DNA of 64,000 nucleotides from the NCBI GenBank assembly GCA_021775525.1, contig JAJFHQ010000075.1, forward strand, positions 62,001-126,000, in the 5' to 3' direction. Below the pieces are notes generated by a model, which worked only from the letters and a program-made list of their open reading frames with translations, had not been told where the DNA came from and searched no databases. The position numbers and the translations under genes were made by a program. This DNA comes from Hyphomicrobiales bacterium (GTDB lineage: Bacteria > Pseudomonadota > Alphaproteobacteria > Rhizobiales > Methyloligellaceae). Each line of letters starts with the position of its first letter. Within the stretch, counting starts at the first letter, position 1. Positions 1 through 7,206 of this stretch are shown piece by piece.

Positions 1-522
1 GCCAAGTTGAACATCAGAAGTCGGTTCGGCGCCGACCTCGATAACGTTTGTGACGCGGTCGCCCACGTTGGCCTCGCGTTGGCGGTCGGCGCGCATTTCG
101 GGAGCCTCGTCATCGCAGCGAGCGCAATAGCTGCCGGCTCGATCCTTGTCCGCATTGTTACACGGCTCAATCCCAAGACAACCGAGGGAACAGGCTCTCC
201 AACGAACGAACTTATGCGCCACATGTTGTTCGTCCTGCTATTGGCTGGGCAGTTTGACTTCAACCCTGAGTACATTTTGATCGCGGGCTTCTTGATACAT
301 GCAGTCTCGATGCTGGTGCCGTACCCGATACACCATCCCATCATAGACCGGGTCAATTCAGCCGTAACGATTGGTCTTGTGAATGCCGCTTTGGTTGCTG
401 CTTGGCTTGTTCCCATAGTTACGCCGGTGATTACGGCAGCATTCCTTACCGCTTATTTGTACTCCCTCATTGTTGGATTGGGTGGCTGGAGGAGCACACA
501 AGGCGTAAAATCTCTTCCGTAG
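1..522 (+). CDS. CDP-alcohol phosphatidyltransferase family protein, 5' end outside window
   Basis: The reading frame is open from the first base to a TAG at 520-522, so the gene starts upstream of the window. The first residues read AKLNIRSRFGADLDNVCD. This fits the C-terminal half of the CDP-alcohol phosphotransferase signature, where G-x3-D-x3-D holds the metal-binding aspartates. The rest is hydrophobic with about four membrane segments, as in PgsA/PssA-like enzymes that join a CDP-activated lipid to an alcohol in the inner membrane. The TTG at position 7 is only an in-frame codon, not a credible start. Substrate cannot be told from this fragment. The segment looks AT-richer than the housekeeping genes further right. 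Confidence 0.6.
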   Translation, partial: AKLNIRSRFGADLDNVCDAVAHVGLALAVGAHFGSLVIAASAIAAGSILVRIVTRLNPKTTEGTGSPTNELMRHMLFVLLLAGQFDFNPEYILIAGFLIHAVSMLVPYPIHHPIIDRVNSAVTIGLVNAALVAAWLVPIVTPVITAAFLTAYLYSLIVGLGGWRSTQGVKSLP

Positions 523-630
523 AAATTCATCCGGCACAGTTTCTGGACTTCCAGATATGGCGAGGTCCCAATAGGAACGTCCCGAGGCCATTCATGACCG
601 ATTACACAGCGCCGGTCTGCCCGAGAGCTA

Positions 631-704
631 ATGTTCGCTTATGGCACTAAGCAGACATTTGATGTCGTGTGGAAATAGGTCTGCTTTCGGGACTAAAGCG
701 GACC
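631..704. repeat. Dispersed repeat, copy A
   Basis: This stretch and 1332-1407 share the same order of short blocks: TCCGCT or TTCGCT, then ATGGCACT-TAAGC/TTAGC, then ATTTGATG, then TCTGCTTTCGGG or TCCGCTCTTGGG, then TAAAGCGGAC. The repeated TCCGCT/AGCGGA words can pair. Similar repeats are common in Bradyrhizobium and relatives, where they produce spurious short ORFs. That last point is from memory. Confidence 0.6.
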
Positions 705-1292
705 TTATTCTGTCAGGTAGCCGTCGCACTAGATCCGGTAAGCGATCTGTATGTGATGGGGACAATAACTTTCCTTGGCGTCGGTCTTGGCACCGCAGAG
801 ATAAAAGCCGCTTGTTTGCGGATCCCCGATCGGCCAACGGCAATGCGATTGCCCAACCGTGATGATTGTTTGACGTTGCGAAATCGGAATGTGCTGGTTG
901 TCTGGCTGATGGTCAGACGCGGCAATTGTTCCAAAATCAGGCTGTCGATGCCCTCTCAACAGCTTCGAGCTGTTACGATTCGTTATCAAATTCAATGCCA
1001 TGATTCTTAAACCAGCTTGTCGGGGCGGACAGGAGAGAGGCAGAAACCACTTTTGCAAGCGCTTCGTCTTGCACCTGTCGAGCATTCCCAATTGTTTGGA
1101 AGCGGGATCATTGCCGTCGCGCCATTTGATTAAGGATCAATTTTATGGCGCAAGACTCCAGAGGTGGAAGTGAGCTTACGCTCAATCCAGTTGAATGTAT
1201 AGAATGAAGAGTTGACCTGTGGGCACCCTCAGCAATGGGCCTGCCACCGGAATTGCCATGTTCCGTTGCCGTTGACGAGCAGCGAACTTCTC

Positions 1293-1407
1293 CTTTTGGC
1301 ACTTAGCAAACATTTCGCGTCACCGACTTTAATGTCCGCTAATGGCACTTAGCCGATATTTGATGCAGCGCGGAACAATGTCCGCTCTTGGGGGTAAAGC
1401 GGACATG
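1293..1407. repeat. Dispersed repeat, copy B with a partial copy in front
   Basis: 1332-1407 is the second full copy of the repeat seen at 631-704. The preceding 1293-1315 (CTTTTGGCACTTAGCAAACATTT) repeats only its first blocks, so this is a partial tandem. The TGTCCGCT at the start and AGCGGACA at the end are complementary and could close a stem. Confidence 0.6.
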
Positions 1408-1449
1408 TGTCTCAAAGATATAGCTGACGTACCTGAATGCGTGAATGAC

Positions 1450-3042
1450 CTAAGGCTGTTCAGTAAAATCGCTGGCTTTGAGTGTCCGGTTGATGCCGGG
1501 CGCAGTCGCAACCAGACGTTTGCCATCCGCAGTTACAATCGTAACCTGCTTGAGAACCTTGGCATCTCCCAACCCAAAAAATAGCTTAGAAGTCTGGTCG
1601 CTCATGAGGCCGATACTGCCCATGACCTGGCGCGTATAGAGGACGCCCTTGTCTGTTTCCACACTCACATTGGCCCCGAGAAAACGCTGCGTGTCAGGCA
1701 CCGCAATGGTGAGGAAATTACGCTTCGAGGTATTCAGGAACGCGCGCAGGGGTCCGTCCATATTGAGCCACAGCATATCGGGTCGTCCATCGGAGTCGAG
1801 ATCGGCAATGAGCGGCGTTTGGGCGAAATGGCGGTTATCGAGCCCAAGAGCGTCATCGTGGTAAAAACCCGGCTTGCCATTTTCTGACTGCTGCAGGAAC
1901 GCCTTGGAGCCGAGCGGGGCGATCTTGTGCAGCGGCCACTTGATGTAATTCTGCGCCACCATCAGATCGAGCCGGCCATCAAGATTCAAATCCTCAAACA
2001 CCGCGCCCCATGAAAAGCCGTAGCCGGTGAGACCGTATGCGGCCGTTACATCGGTAAATTTGAAACCGCCATCATTGCGAAATAGCAGCCATTCGGGCGC
2101 GTGGCGCTGGTCGTCCTTGAGATCCCCCCTGGTCAGGAAGCTCGGGATCGAAACGCCGAGATTTGAGAAAAACAAATCCTGATCGCCGTCACCATCCACA
2201 TCACCAACGCCGAGCCCCATCCAGAAGCCGTAACCCGACGATGTCGGCCTGGCCTCGAACCGCCCATCGCCCAGATTTCGGAACAGTTCAATCTCGCCCG
2301 TGTTCTGGGAAACAATCAGGTCCTGCTGCCCATCACCGTCAAGATCGGCGAAGGCGGACGTAAAGGTGTTCTGCTTCGAGGCCGTGCCCGAGGATGCCGT
2401 GATATCGGTAAAAGTCAGATTGCCGTTGTTGAGCAGCAGACGATTTTTCTTGGCATGTTCACCGTCGTTGAAAGTGGCGCTTTTGAAGGCGGGGAAAGTA
2501 ATAAACACGGAAACATAAAGATCCGCATGCCCATCGCCATTGACGTCGCTCACCGCAACGGACAGGGGCACTTCGTCCTTGCCGAAAATGATCGGCACCT
2601 TATGCGAGGTGAAATTGCCACCCTCATTGAGATGCAAATAAACGCCGTCATTTCGCGCAACGGCCAGATCGACGTCACCGTCATTGTCGAGATCGAGGGC
2701 CGTTGCCCCGTGACTTGCCTGCTTGGAGGCAGCGCCAAAGCTTGTCCCGGAATCCACCAGCATGCCGTCGCGAAAGGCCAACAGCACATCGTCCTGCCCC
2801 TCACCGCCTGCAACGAAGATTTCAGGTGCGCCATCGCCATCCGCATCGATGACAGCCGCGCCGGAGAAAGGATGAGTGGTCTTGCTCCAGCGATGCTCAA
2901 AACTGACGGGGATTTCCTTAAATGCCCTCACGTCGAGAGCTGATGGCCCAGGGCGAATCGTCTCATTCAGAGTTGAGAGACCAAGAAATATCGCAACGCC
3001 GAACAGTATCAGGATGATCCCGAGGATACGGATGAGTTTCAT
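1450..3042 (-). CDS. FG-GAP/VCBS repeat protein with C-terminal ASPIC/UnbV-like domain
   Basis: A 530-residue exported or membrane-anchored protein. Residues 4-24 are a hydrophobic anchor with little after it that looks like a cleavage site. From about residue 60 to 440 there are repeated calcium-loop motifs of the form D-x-[DN]-x-D-G-x-x-D (for example DADGDGAPE, DLDNDGDVD, DVNGDGHAD, DVDGDGDQD, DLDSDGRPD), which mark a seven-bladed FG-GAP propeller. The last 80 residues (GANVSVETDKGVLYTRQ...) resemble the ASPIC/UnbV domain that often ends such proteins. Function is unknown. It starts 3 nt after the transglycosylase stop, with a GGAGG lying inside that gene's last codons, so it is translated as part of that operon. 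Confidence 0.8.
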   Translation of the reverse strand: MKLIRILGIILILFGVAIFLGLSTLNETIRPGPSALDVRAFKEIPVSFEHRWSKTTHPFSGAAVIDADGDGAPEIFVAGGEGQDDVLLAFRDGMLVDSGTSFGAASKQASHGATALDLDNDGDVDLAVARNDGVYLHLNEGGNFTSHKVPIIFGKDEVPLSVAVSDVNGDGHADLYVSVFITFPAFKSATFNDGEHAKKNRLLLNNGNLTFTDITASSGTASKQNTFTSAFADLDGDGQQDLIVSQNTGEIELFRNLGDGRFEARPTSSGYGFWMGLGVGDVDGDGDQDLFFSNLGVSIPSFLTRGDLKDDQRHAPEWLLFRNDGGFKFTDVTAAYGLTGYGFSWGAVFEDLNLDGRLDLMVAQNYIKWPLHKIAPLGSKAFLQQSENGKPGFYHDDALGLDNRHFAQTPLIADLDSDGRPDMLWLNMDGPLRAFLNTSKRNFLTIAVPDTQRFLGANVSVETDKGVLYTRQVMGSIGLMSDQTSKLFFGLGDAKVLKQVTIVTADGKRLVATAPGINRTLKASDFTEQP

Positions 3043-3045
3043 GTC

Positions 3046-4278
3046 TTAGCCTCCGCTCTGATCGTCGGCTTTCAGGAGTTCCAATATCTTCGGCGTCGGG
3101 AAACCGTCCACCTTCAGTCCCTTCTCTTTTTGCAGCTTGCGGATGGCGGCGCGGGTTTTTGATCCCAGCACGCCGTCGATGTCGCCGATCTTGTTGCCGC
3201 GCGCGATCAACAGGCGTTGTATTTCGAAGCGCTCTTCTTCCGAGAGCGCACGCACGCCACCGGGCCAGGGCGTGGTGAAGGCGGGGGCACCGCTTATGCG
3301 CGAGGCAAGGTGGGCCACCGACAGCGCATAAGTGTGGGCCGCGTTGTAACGCATGATGACGCGAAAATTGTTGAGCAGAAGGAACGCAGGACCTTTCGTG
3401 CCTTCCGGCAGGTAGAGATAGGCGCGGTCGGCGGGACGCGGATAGTCTTTGCCGTCAGCCCGTTTCACGCCAAGCTTGGTCCATTTCGCCAGCGAACGGG
3501 ACCGGCGCCGCCCCGCATAACCCTTGCCGACCTTGCCGGGCAGCTTCACTTCGTAGCCCCAGGTGTGGCCCGGCTTCCAGTTTTGCTTTCCGAGGAAATT
3601 CGCGGTCGACGCCAGCGCTTCAATAGGTGTGTTCCAGATGTCGCGTTTTCCATCGCCGTTATAGTCCACTGCGAATTTGAGATAGTTCGTGGGGATGAGC
3701 TGAGTATGGCCCATGGCGCCTGCCCATGACCCCAGCATCGGCCCCTCGGGCACGACGCCGCGCTCCATCATGCGCAGGGCTGCAATCAATTCACCCCGTC
3801 CAAACTTCGCCCTCCGGCCCTTGTAGGCGAGCGTGGAGAGCGAGCGGATGACATTCATCTTGCCCTTGAAGTTGCCGAAATTGGTTTCCATGCCCCAGAT
3901 CGCGAGCAGGACGTGACGGTCAACGCCGTAACGCTTTTCTATCTCGTCAAGCTCGGCCTTGTACTTGACCAGCATCTCCTTGCCGACCCGGATGCGGGTA
4001 TCGGTGACCGCGAGGATGACATAATGGGCCGGGGGGATTTTGAACTCTGGCTGGTAAGCGTTCTTCTCAACAACCACCGGGTCCGGCTTCAGCCCAGCAA
4101 AGGCCCTGTCATAGACCTCGCGTGATACCCCGGCCTTCTTCGCCGACGCCCAGAAGGTCCGAACAAAGCGCTCGTACCGGGTCTCGGCATGCGCTTGCTC
4201 AACATTAAGCGCGCCACATATAACCAACGTCAGAAAAGCAAGCCATGCCAGCCTTCCGACCCTCATTCCGCTTCTCAT
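3046..4278 (-). CDS. Lytic murein transglycosylase, MltB-like, with C-terminal peptidoglycan-binding domain
   Basis: A periplasmic enzyme that cleaves the MurNAc-GlcNAc bond of peptidoglycan with 1,6-anhydro product formation. I choose the ATG at 4278: GAAGGG stands 7 nt before it, it follows the upstream stop (TAG) by 4 nt, and it yields a clean signal peptide ending AHA-E near residue 31. A start at 4323 would overlap the hydrolase gene by 41 bp. The catalytic glutamate is in WGMETNFG (E131). The SLT_2-type core runs from about 35 to 335 and ends with the AHTYALSVAHLA stretch. Residues 345-405 form a PG_binding_1 domain (IQRLLIARGNKIGDIDGVLG). Length 410 aa is normal for the family. Confidence 0.9.
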   Translation of the reverse strand: MRSGMRVGRLAWLAFLTLVICGALNVEQAHAETRYERFVRTFWASAKKAGVSREVYDRAFAGLKPDPVVVEKNAYQPEFKIPPAHYVILAVTDTRIRVGKEMLVKYKAELDEIEKRYGVDRHVLLAIWGMETNFGNFKGKMNVIRSLSTLAYKGRRAKFGRGELIAALRMMERGVVPEGPMLGSWAGAMGHTQLIPTNYLKFAVDYNGDGKRDIWNTPIEALASTANFLGKQNWKPGHTWGYEVKLPGKVGKGYAGRRRSRSLAKWTKLGVKRADGKDYPRPADRAYLYLPEGTKGPAFLLLNNFRVIMRYNAAHTYALSVAHLASRISGAPAFTTPWPGGVRALSEEERFEIQRLLIARGNKIGDIDGVLGSKTRAAIRKLQKEKGLKVDGFPTPKILELLKADDQSGG

Positions 4279-4282
4279 CCGG

Positions 4283-5113
4283 CTACCCTTCATATGTTTC
4301 AATCGAGGAGACAAGGCGTTCAAACAAGTCTTCGCCGGGGGTTGAGACAGCGTTGACGATGGTAAAATGATTGCAGTCCGGGACCTCGAAATAGTCTGTC
4401 ACGATACCCGCCTTGTTCCAGACCTCAGTGAGGCGGCGGGACTGTTCCTGGAACACGCTGCTCTCCTGAGCCCCAACGGCGGCCGTGAATTTCAGCCCAT
4501 CACGTGGCGCGGACCAGAACACAGGGCTTGCTGCCCTGGCGCTCTGCTCATCCAGCCTGACGTCCTTGTTGACGTCGGTCTTGAGCAGCGGAAGCAGGTC
4601 ATAAAGCCCGCTGACAGCAAAGCCACTGGTAACGAGATCACCCGGCGCGCCATCGACGCGCGTCCAGTCCGTTGCCACCATGGCGGCGGTCAAATGTCCG
4701 CCCGCCGAGTGCCCGGCCATGAAGGGCTTCCTGCTCGTGTTCTCCCAAAGCCGGACAAGAAAAGCGCGTATCTGCTCTACGATCATCATGAGGGGCACAT
4801 TCGGCACAAGATCGTAAGAAGGAATTGCGACGGAAATGCCGCGCGCGTTCAAACCCTTCGCCATGTGAGAGAATGTCTTGCGATCTCTTGAGCGCCAGTA
4901 ACCGCCATGAATATAGGCGCAAACGGGAGAGTCCGGATCGGCGGGGAAAAAGTCGTATTGCTCGCGCTCGCCCGGCCCGTAGGCGATGTCGCGTTCCGCG
5001 TTCGCCTCTTGGCGATAGTCTTGTGCGGCGACATCCCAGAGCGCGGATATTTCCTCGTGGTTTAGCACGGTCAGCCGTGCGTTATAGGCTTTGTTCAGAT
5101 CAGGCTCACTCAT
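4283..5113 (-). CDS. Alpha/beta hydrolase, arylformamidase-like
   Basis: A cytoplasmic serine hydrolase of the esterase/lipase group. The oxyanion motif HGGYW (about residue 69) and the nucleophile elbow GHSAGG (serine near 136) are intact. A late DCNHF supplies the probable catalytic histidine. HGGYW plus GHSAGG is the pairing found in kynurenine formamidase-type enzymes, but no other tryptophan-degradation gene lies nearby, so the substrate is open. An in-frame GTG at 5122 would add three residues, and neither start has a clear ribosome-binding site. First gene of a three-gene operon with the lytic transglycosylase and FG-GAP protein. Confidence 0.75.
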   Translation of the reverse strand: MSEPDLNKAYNARLTVLNHEEISALWDVAAQDYRQEANAERDIAYGPGEREQYDFFPADPDSPVCAYIHGGYWRSRDRKTFSHMAKGLNARGISVAIPSYDLVPNVPLMMIVEQIRAFLVRLWENTSRKPFMAGHSAGGHLTAAMVATDWTRVDGAPGDLVTSGFAVSGLYDLLPLLKTDVNKDVRLDEQSARAASPVFWSAPRDGLKFTAAVGAQESSVFQEQSRRLTEVWNKAGIVTDYFEVPDCNHFTIVNAVSTPGEDLFERLVSSIETYEG

Positions 5114-5173
5114 GCGCCGCACTGTATCGCGGTTGGCGGTGGTGGCAATAACTGATCTGCAGCTATCCCGACC

Positions 5174-5248
5174 CTAAAATGATGCGGTGAATATACCGGC
5201 GAAATATCCGGCAAGTATGAGACTTGCAACCAGCGGCTTGATGACCAT
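5174..5248 (-). CDS. Very small hydrophobic peptide (copy 2 of a tandem pair)
   Basis: Predicted 24-residue peptide MVIKPLVASLILAGYFAGIF plus four residues: one membrane-spanning or signal-like helix and almost nothing else. AAAGGA sits 8 nt before the ATG. An ATG at 5290 with an AGGAGG would give 38 residues, but that Shine-Dalgarno would fall at the expected transcript start. DNA around the start and the FAGI core aligns with the gene at 5337-5486, and both lie behind a TGAACC-N16-CGACTAA element. No family is recognised. Confidence 0.4.
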   Translation of the reverse strand: MVIKPLVASLILAGYFAGIFTASF

Positions 5249-5310
5249 GACATGTATCCTTTTGAAATCCTGTTCCATCGTTAAAACCATGACTTTGCGC
5301 CTCCTGTCCG

Positions 5311-5339
5311 TTAGTCGCGACGGGGTGCAAAAAGGTTCA
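5311..5339 (-). promoter_or_regulatory. Putative ECF-type promoter of small peptide 2
   Basis: On the minus strand TGAACC (5339-5334), 16 nt, CGACTAA (5317-5311). The same two blocks with the same 16-nt gap precede the neighbouring small gene. The pattern resembles promoters of extracytoplasmic-function sigma factors. The TGA of TGAACC doubles as the stop codon of the upstream small gene. No sigma factor gene lies in the window, so assignment is inferred. Confidence 0.5.
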
Positions 5340-5486
5340 ATGCGATGCGGGGTGAATAGGGTTATAGGTCTGATATAATTGAGTATTTACTTGCATATTT
5401 GTCGGCCAACTTTCGCTGGCGGCAGACAATATACCGGCAAAAATGCTGGCGGTCACGAGCGCCACAAGCAGGAGTTTCATATGCAT
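5337..5486 (-). CDS. Small secreted or membrane peptide (copy 1 of a tandem pair)
   Basis: Predicted 49-residue peptide beginning MHMKLLLVALVTASIFAGIL: a signal-like helix with a possible cleavage after SAAS, then a short polar tail with several Asn, Thr and Tyr. AAGGAT lies 8 nt before the ATG at 5486. A longer frame from 5525 is unlikely because the promoter-like CGACTAA at 5530-5536 would put the transcript start at or after it. Similar to the 24-aa peptide downstream in the TTYGCCGGTATATT core. Function unknown. Confidence 0.5.
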   Translation of the reverse strand: MHMKLLLVALVTASIFAGILSAASESWPTNMQVNTQLYQTYNPIHPASH

Positions 5487-5529
5487 GGTTTTGATCCTTT
5501 CTTCGATTCCTGCCCGTGGGTCCAACGCG

Positions 5530-5558
5530 TTAGTCGCGGCAGCGGGAAGAAAGGTTCA
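5530..5558 (-). promoter_or_regulatory. Putative ECF-type promoter of small peptide 1
   Basis: On the minus strand TGAACC (5558-5553), 16 nt, CGACTAA (5536-5530), about 44 nt before the ATG at 5486. Spacing and both blocks are identical to the element at 5311-5339, while the spacer sequence differs. That is what selection on two boxes would leave. Confidence 0.5.
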
Positions 5559-5579
5559 GATGATTTTCGGCTGTAAGTT

Positions 5580-6407
5580 CTAGCTGCCAATCACGAGCGG
5601 GCTTGTGAGACGTTGCAGCGCGGCGATAACGCTGAGGGCGGTGATTCTGCCCGTGCGAGGGTTCTCAGTCGTGGGCACGTTGGCGATGGACATGGAGAAG
5701 TCGGCGTTCTGCGACGTCACGGTGACGCTCTGGCTGTTGCGCGTGGCTTCCGGGTCTGCCCAGACCTCTATCCGGGTCTCATCGGGCCCAGTTCCCGCCA
5801 AGGCAAGCGCCGCACCGACATTGAGGCTTGCCGGAAAACCCTTGGCAGCTTCACGTGCCGTGCCTGCAAACAGCCTCTTGGGTTCCGTGAGCCCCTCAAG
5901 CGAAATTCCGTTTTCCGCCACATACGGCGCATCGGCCAGGCTGGCTGGAGGCTTACTCGTCACCAGCTTTGCCGAGGTGATGCCTCCCAAAGCCGCGGCG
6001 CGGACGGCATCGAGGCCGATGAGCGCACCGGTGGGCACGATGATGCGCCCCCCCGTCTCGCGCGCCAGATCAACCAGCTCCATATGGTCGAGCAGAACGC
6101 CCACGGAAAGCGGCATGAATATCTTGCCATTTTCAAGTGCCGGTAGCGCCACCTCCATGAAATGGGCGGCAGGTACGCATTCCACGATCACATCCGCTGC
6201 TGCGCCCAGTTGTTTCAGCGACAAAAGCAGGGGTGGTGAGGTGAACTCAGCAAGGCGCTTTTTTGCCTTGACCTGGTCTCGTGCGGAAACGGCGGCGAGC
6301 GCCATGCCCTCAATACCCCCAGCATCGACACTGCGCGCGACCTTCAGGCCGATGGCGCCAAGCCCGGCTATGGCAAGCGCCAGGGGTTTGCCTGCATTGA
6401 TGCTCAT
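5580..6407 (-). CDS. Aspartate dehydrogenase-like oxidoreductase (DUF108/NadX family)
   Basis: An NAD(P)-dependent dehydrogenase of 275 aa. The N-terminal Rossmann motif GLGAIG (residues 16-21) is followed by the substrate domain with the family blocks VPTGALIGLDAVRAA and NVGAALALAGTGPDET...WADP. Family members convert L-aspartate to iminoaspartate/oxaloacetate or run in reverse. Here it is the last gene of a tctCBA-TauE operon (23 nt after the permease) rather than beside nadA/nadC. A catabolic role on an imported amino-acid-like acid is more likely than NAD synthesis. The exact substrate is not visible. Confidence 0.8.
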   Translation of the reverse strand: MSINAGKPLALAIAGLGAIGLKVARSVDAGGIEGMALAAVSARDQVKAKKRLAEFTSPPLLLSLKQLGAAADVIVECVPAAHFMEVALPALENGKIFMPLSVGVLLDHMELVDLARETGGRIIVPTGALIGLDAVRAAALGGITSAKLVTSKPPASLADAPYVAENGISLEGLTEPKRLFAGTAREAAKGFPASLNVGAALALAGTGPDETRIEVWADPEATRNSQSVTVTSQNADFSMSIANVPTTENPRTGRITALSVIAALQRLTSPLVIGS

Positions 6408-6430
6408 GTCAGCTCCTTGCTCGCGGAGTT

Positions 6431-7174
6431 TTACAAAAACGCCCGCAGTGCCATATAGGCACCTGCTGCGAGCAGTGCCCAGAAAAAGAATTTCCGGAAC
6501 ATCTCTTCAGATATTCGGTGGCGAAAACGTTGCCCCGTGAGCATCCCGATGACGGCTGGAACAAGCGTTAGTACGGAGAGAAGCCCAAGCTCTGCCGTCA
6601 GCATGGAATGTCCTAACAGGGATAGACCCAGCACTACGGTCATCAGCAGGAAGGTAATGCCGAGCGACTGTACCAGCGTGTTGCGATCGAGGCCCAGCGA
6701 CTGGAGATAGATGACGCCGGGCACCATCAGCGATCCCGTCAGCCCGTAGGCGATGCCGCTCAATGCTCCGATGAGCGGCGTAAGCCAGATCTCCCAGGAA
6801 CGGGGAGGGCTCAGTTGCGCCCCCGTCAGGCTGTATGTCGAATAGAGAACAAGCAGGACCCCGAGCAGGCCCGAGGCCAACCGGGTATCCGTGCCAGCCA
6901 GTATTTCCACTCCTAGCCAGACGAAGGCACAGGCCACAAGCAGCATGGTCCAGATGCGGGCCAGGATGACCTTGTGTGCCCCGCCAGAGACAGCCTGCCA
7001 GATATTCATGACAATGCCCGGAATAACCAGAAGGGCGATTGCCTCTTTTAAACCGAGCGTTGTGGCGAGGAGTGCCAGCGCAACGGGCGGCAGGCCGAAC
7101 CCGACAAGCCCCTTGACCAGTCCGGCGAGAAGGAATGTGAACAAAACCAGTGCGACAAGCTCTGTGCTCCACAT
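6431..7174 (-). CDS. TauE/SafE family sulfite exporter-like membrane protein
   Basis: 247 aa with about eight hydrophobic segments and the family's N-terminal block LAGLVKGLVGFGLPPVAL, a half that is repeated later (LIGALSGIAYGLTGSLMVPG). TauE/SafE proteins export small anions such as sulfite or sulfoacetate, though many have other substrates. It sits 32 nt after tctA and 23 nt before the aspartate-dehydrogenase-like gene, in one transcription unit. It may export a product of the imported substrate. Confidence 0.85.
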   Translation of the reverse strand: MWSTELVALVLFTFLLAGLVKGLVGFGLPPVALALLATTLGLKEAIALLVIPGIVMNIWQAVSGGAHKVILARIWTMLLVACAFVWLGVEILAGTDTRLASGLLGVLLVLYSTYSLTGAQLSPPRSWEIWLTPLIGALSGIAYGLTGSLMVPGVIYLQSLGLDRNTLVQSLGITFLLMTVVLGLSLLGHSMLTAELGLLSVLTLVPAVIGMLTGQRFRHRISEEMFRKFFFWALLAAGAYMALRAFL

Positions 7175-7206
7175 TACAGAGATCTACCGATTCGCGTGCC
7201 AGCCAC

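Larger units (their letters stand above)
523..1449. other. Non-coding stretch carrying dispersed repeats
   Basis: No reading frame here looks like a gene: the open frames are short, overlap on both strands and match no family I recognise. The stretch holds two full copies and one partial copy of a dispersed repeat (listed separately) and an imperfect 33-bp palindrome at 1119-1151. It separates the partial phosphatidyltransferase from the 3' end of the FG-GAP gene, which is on the opposite strand, so it is a convergent intergenic region. Confidence 0.6.

Noticed and set aside
1342-1584. Short plus-strand frame starting in repeat copy B
   Set aside because: Repeat-derived frame of the kind that often yields false genes; it overlaps the FG-GAP gene's 3' end on the other strand.
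5337-5525. 62-codon version of the first small peptide
   Set aside because: Its ATG lies at or before the expected transcript start of the promoter-like element, and the internal ATG at 5486 has a better ribosome site.
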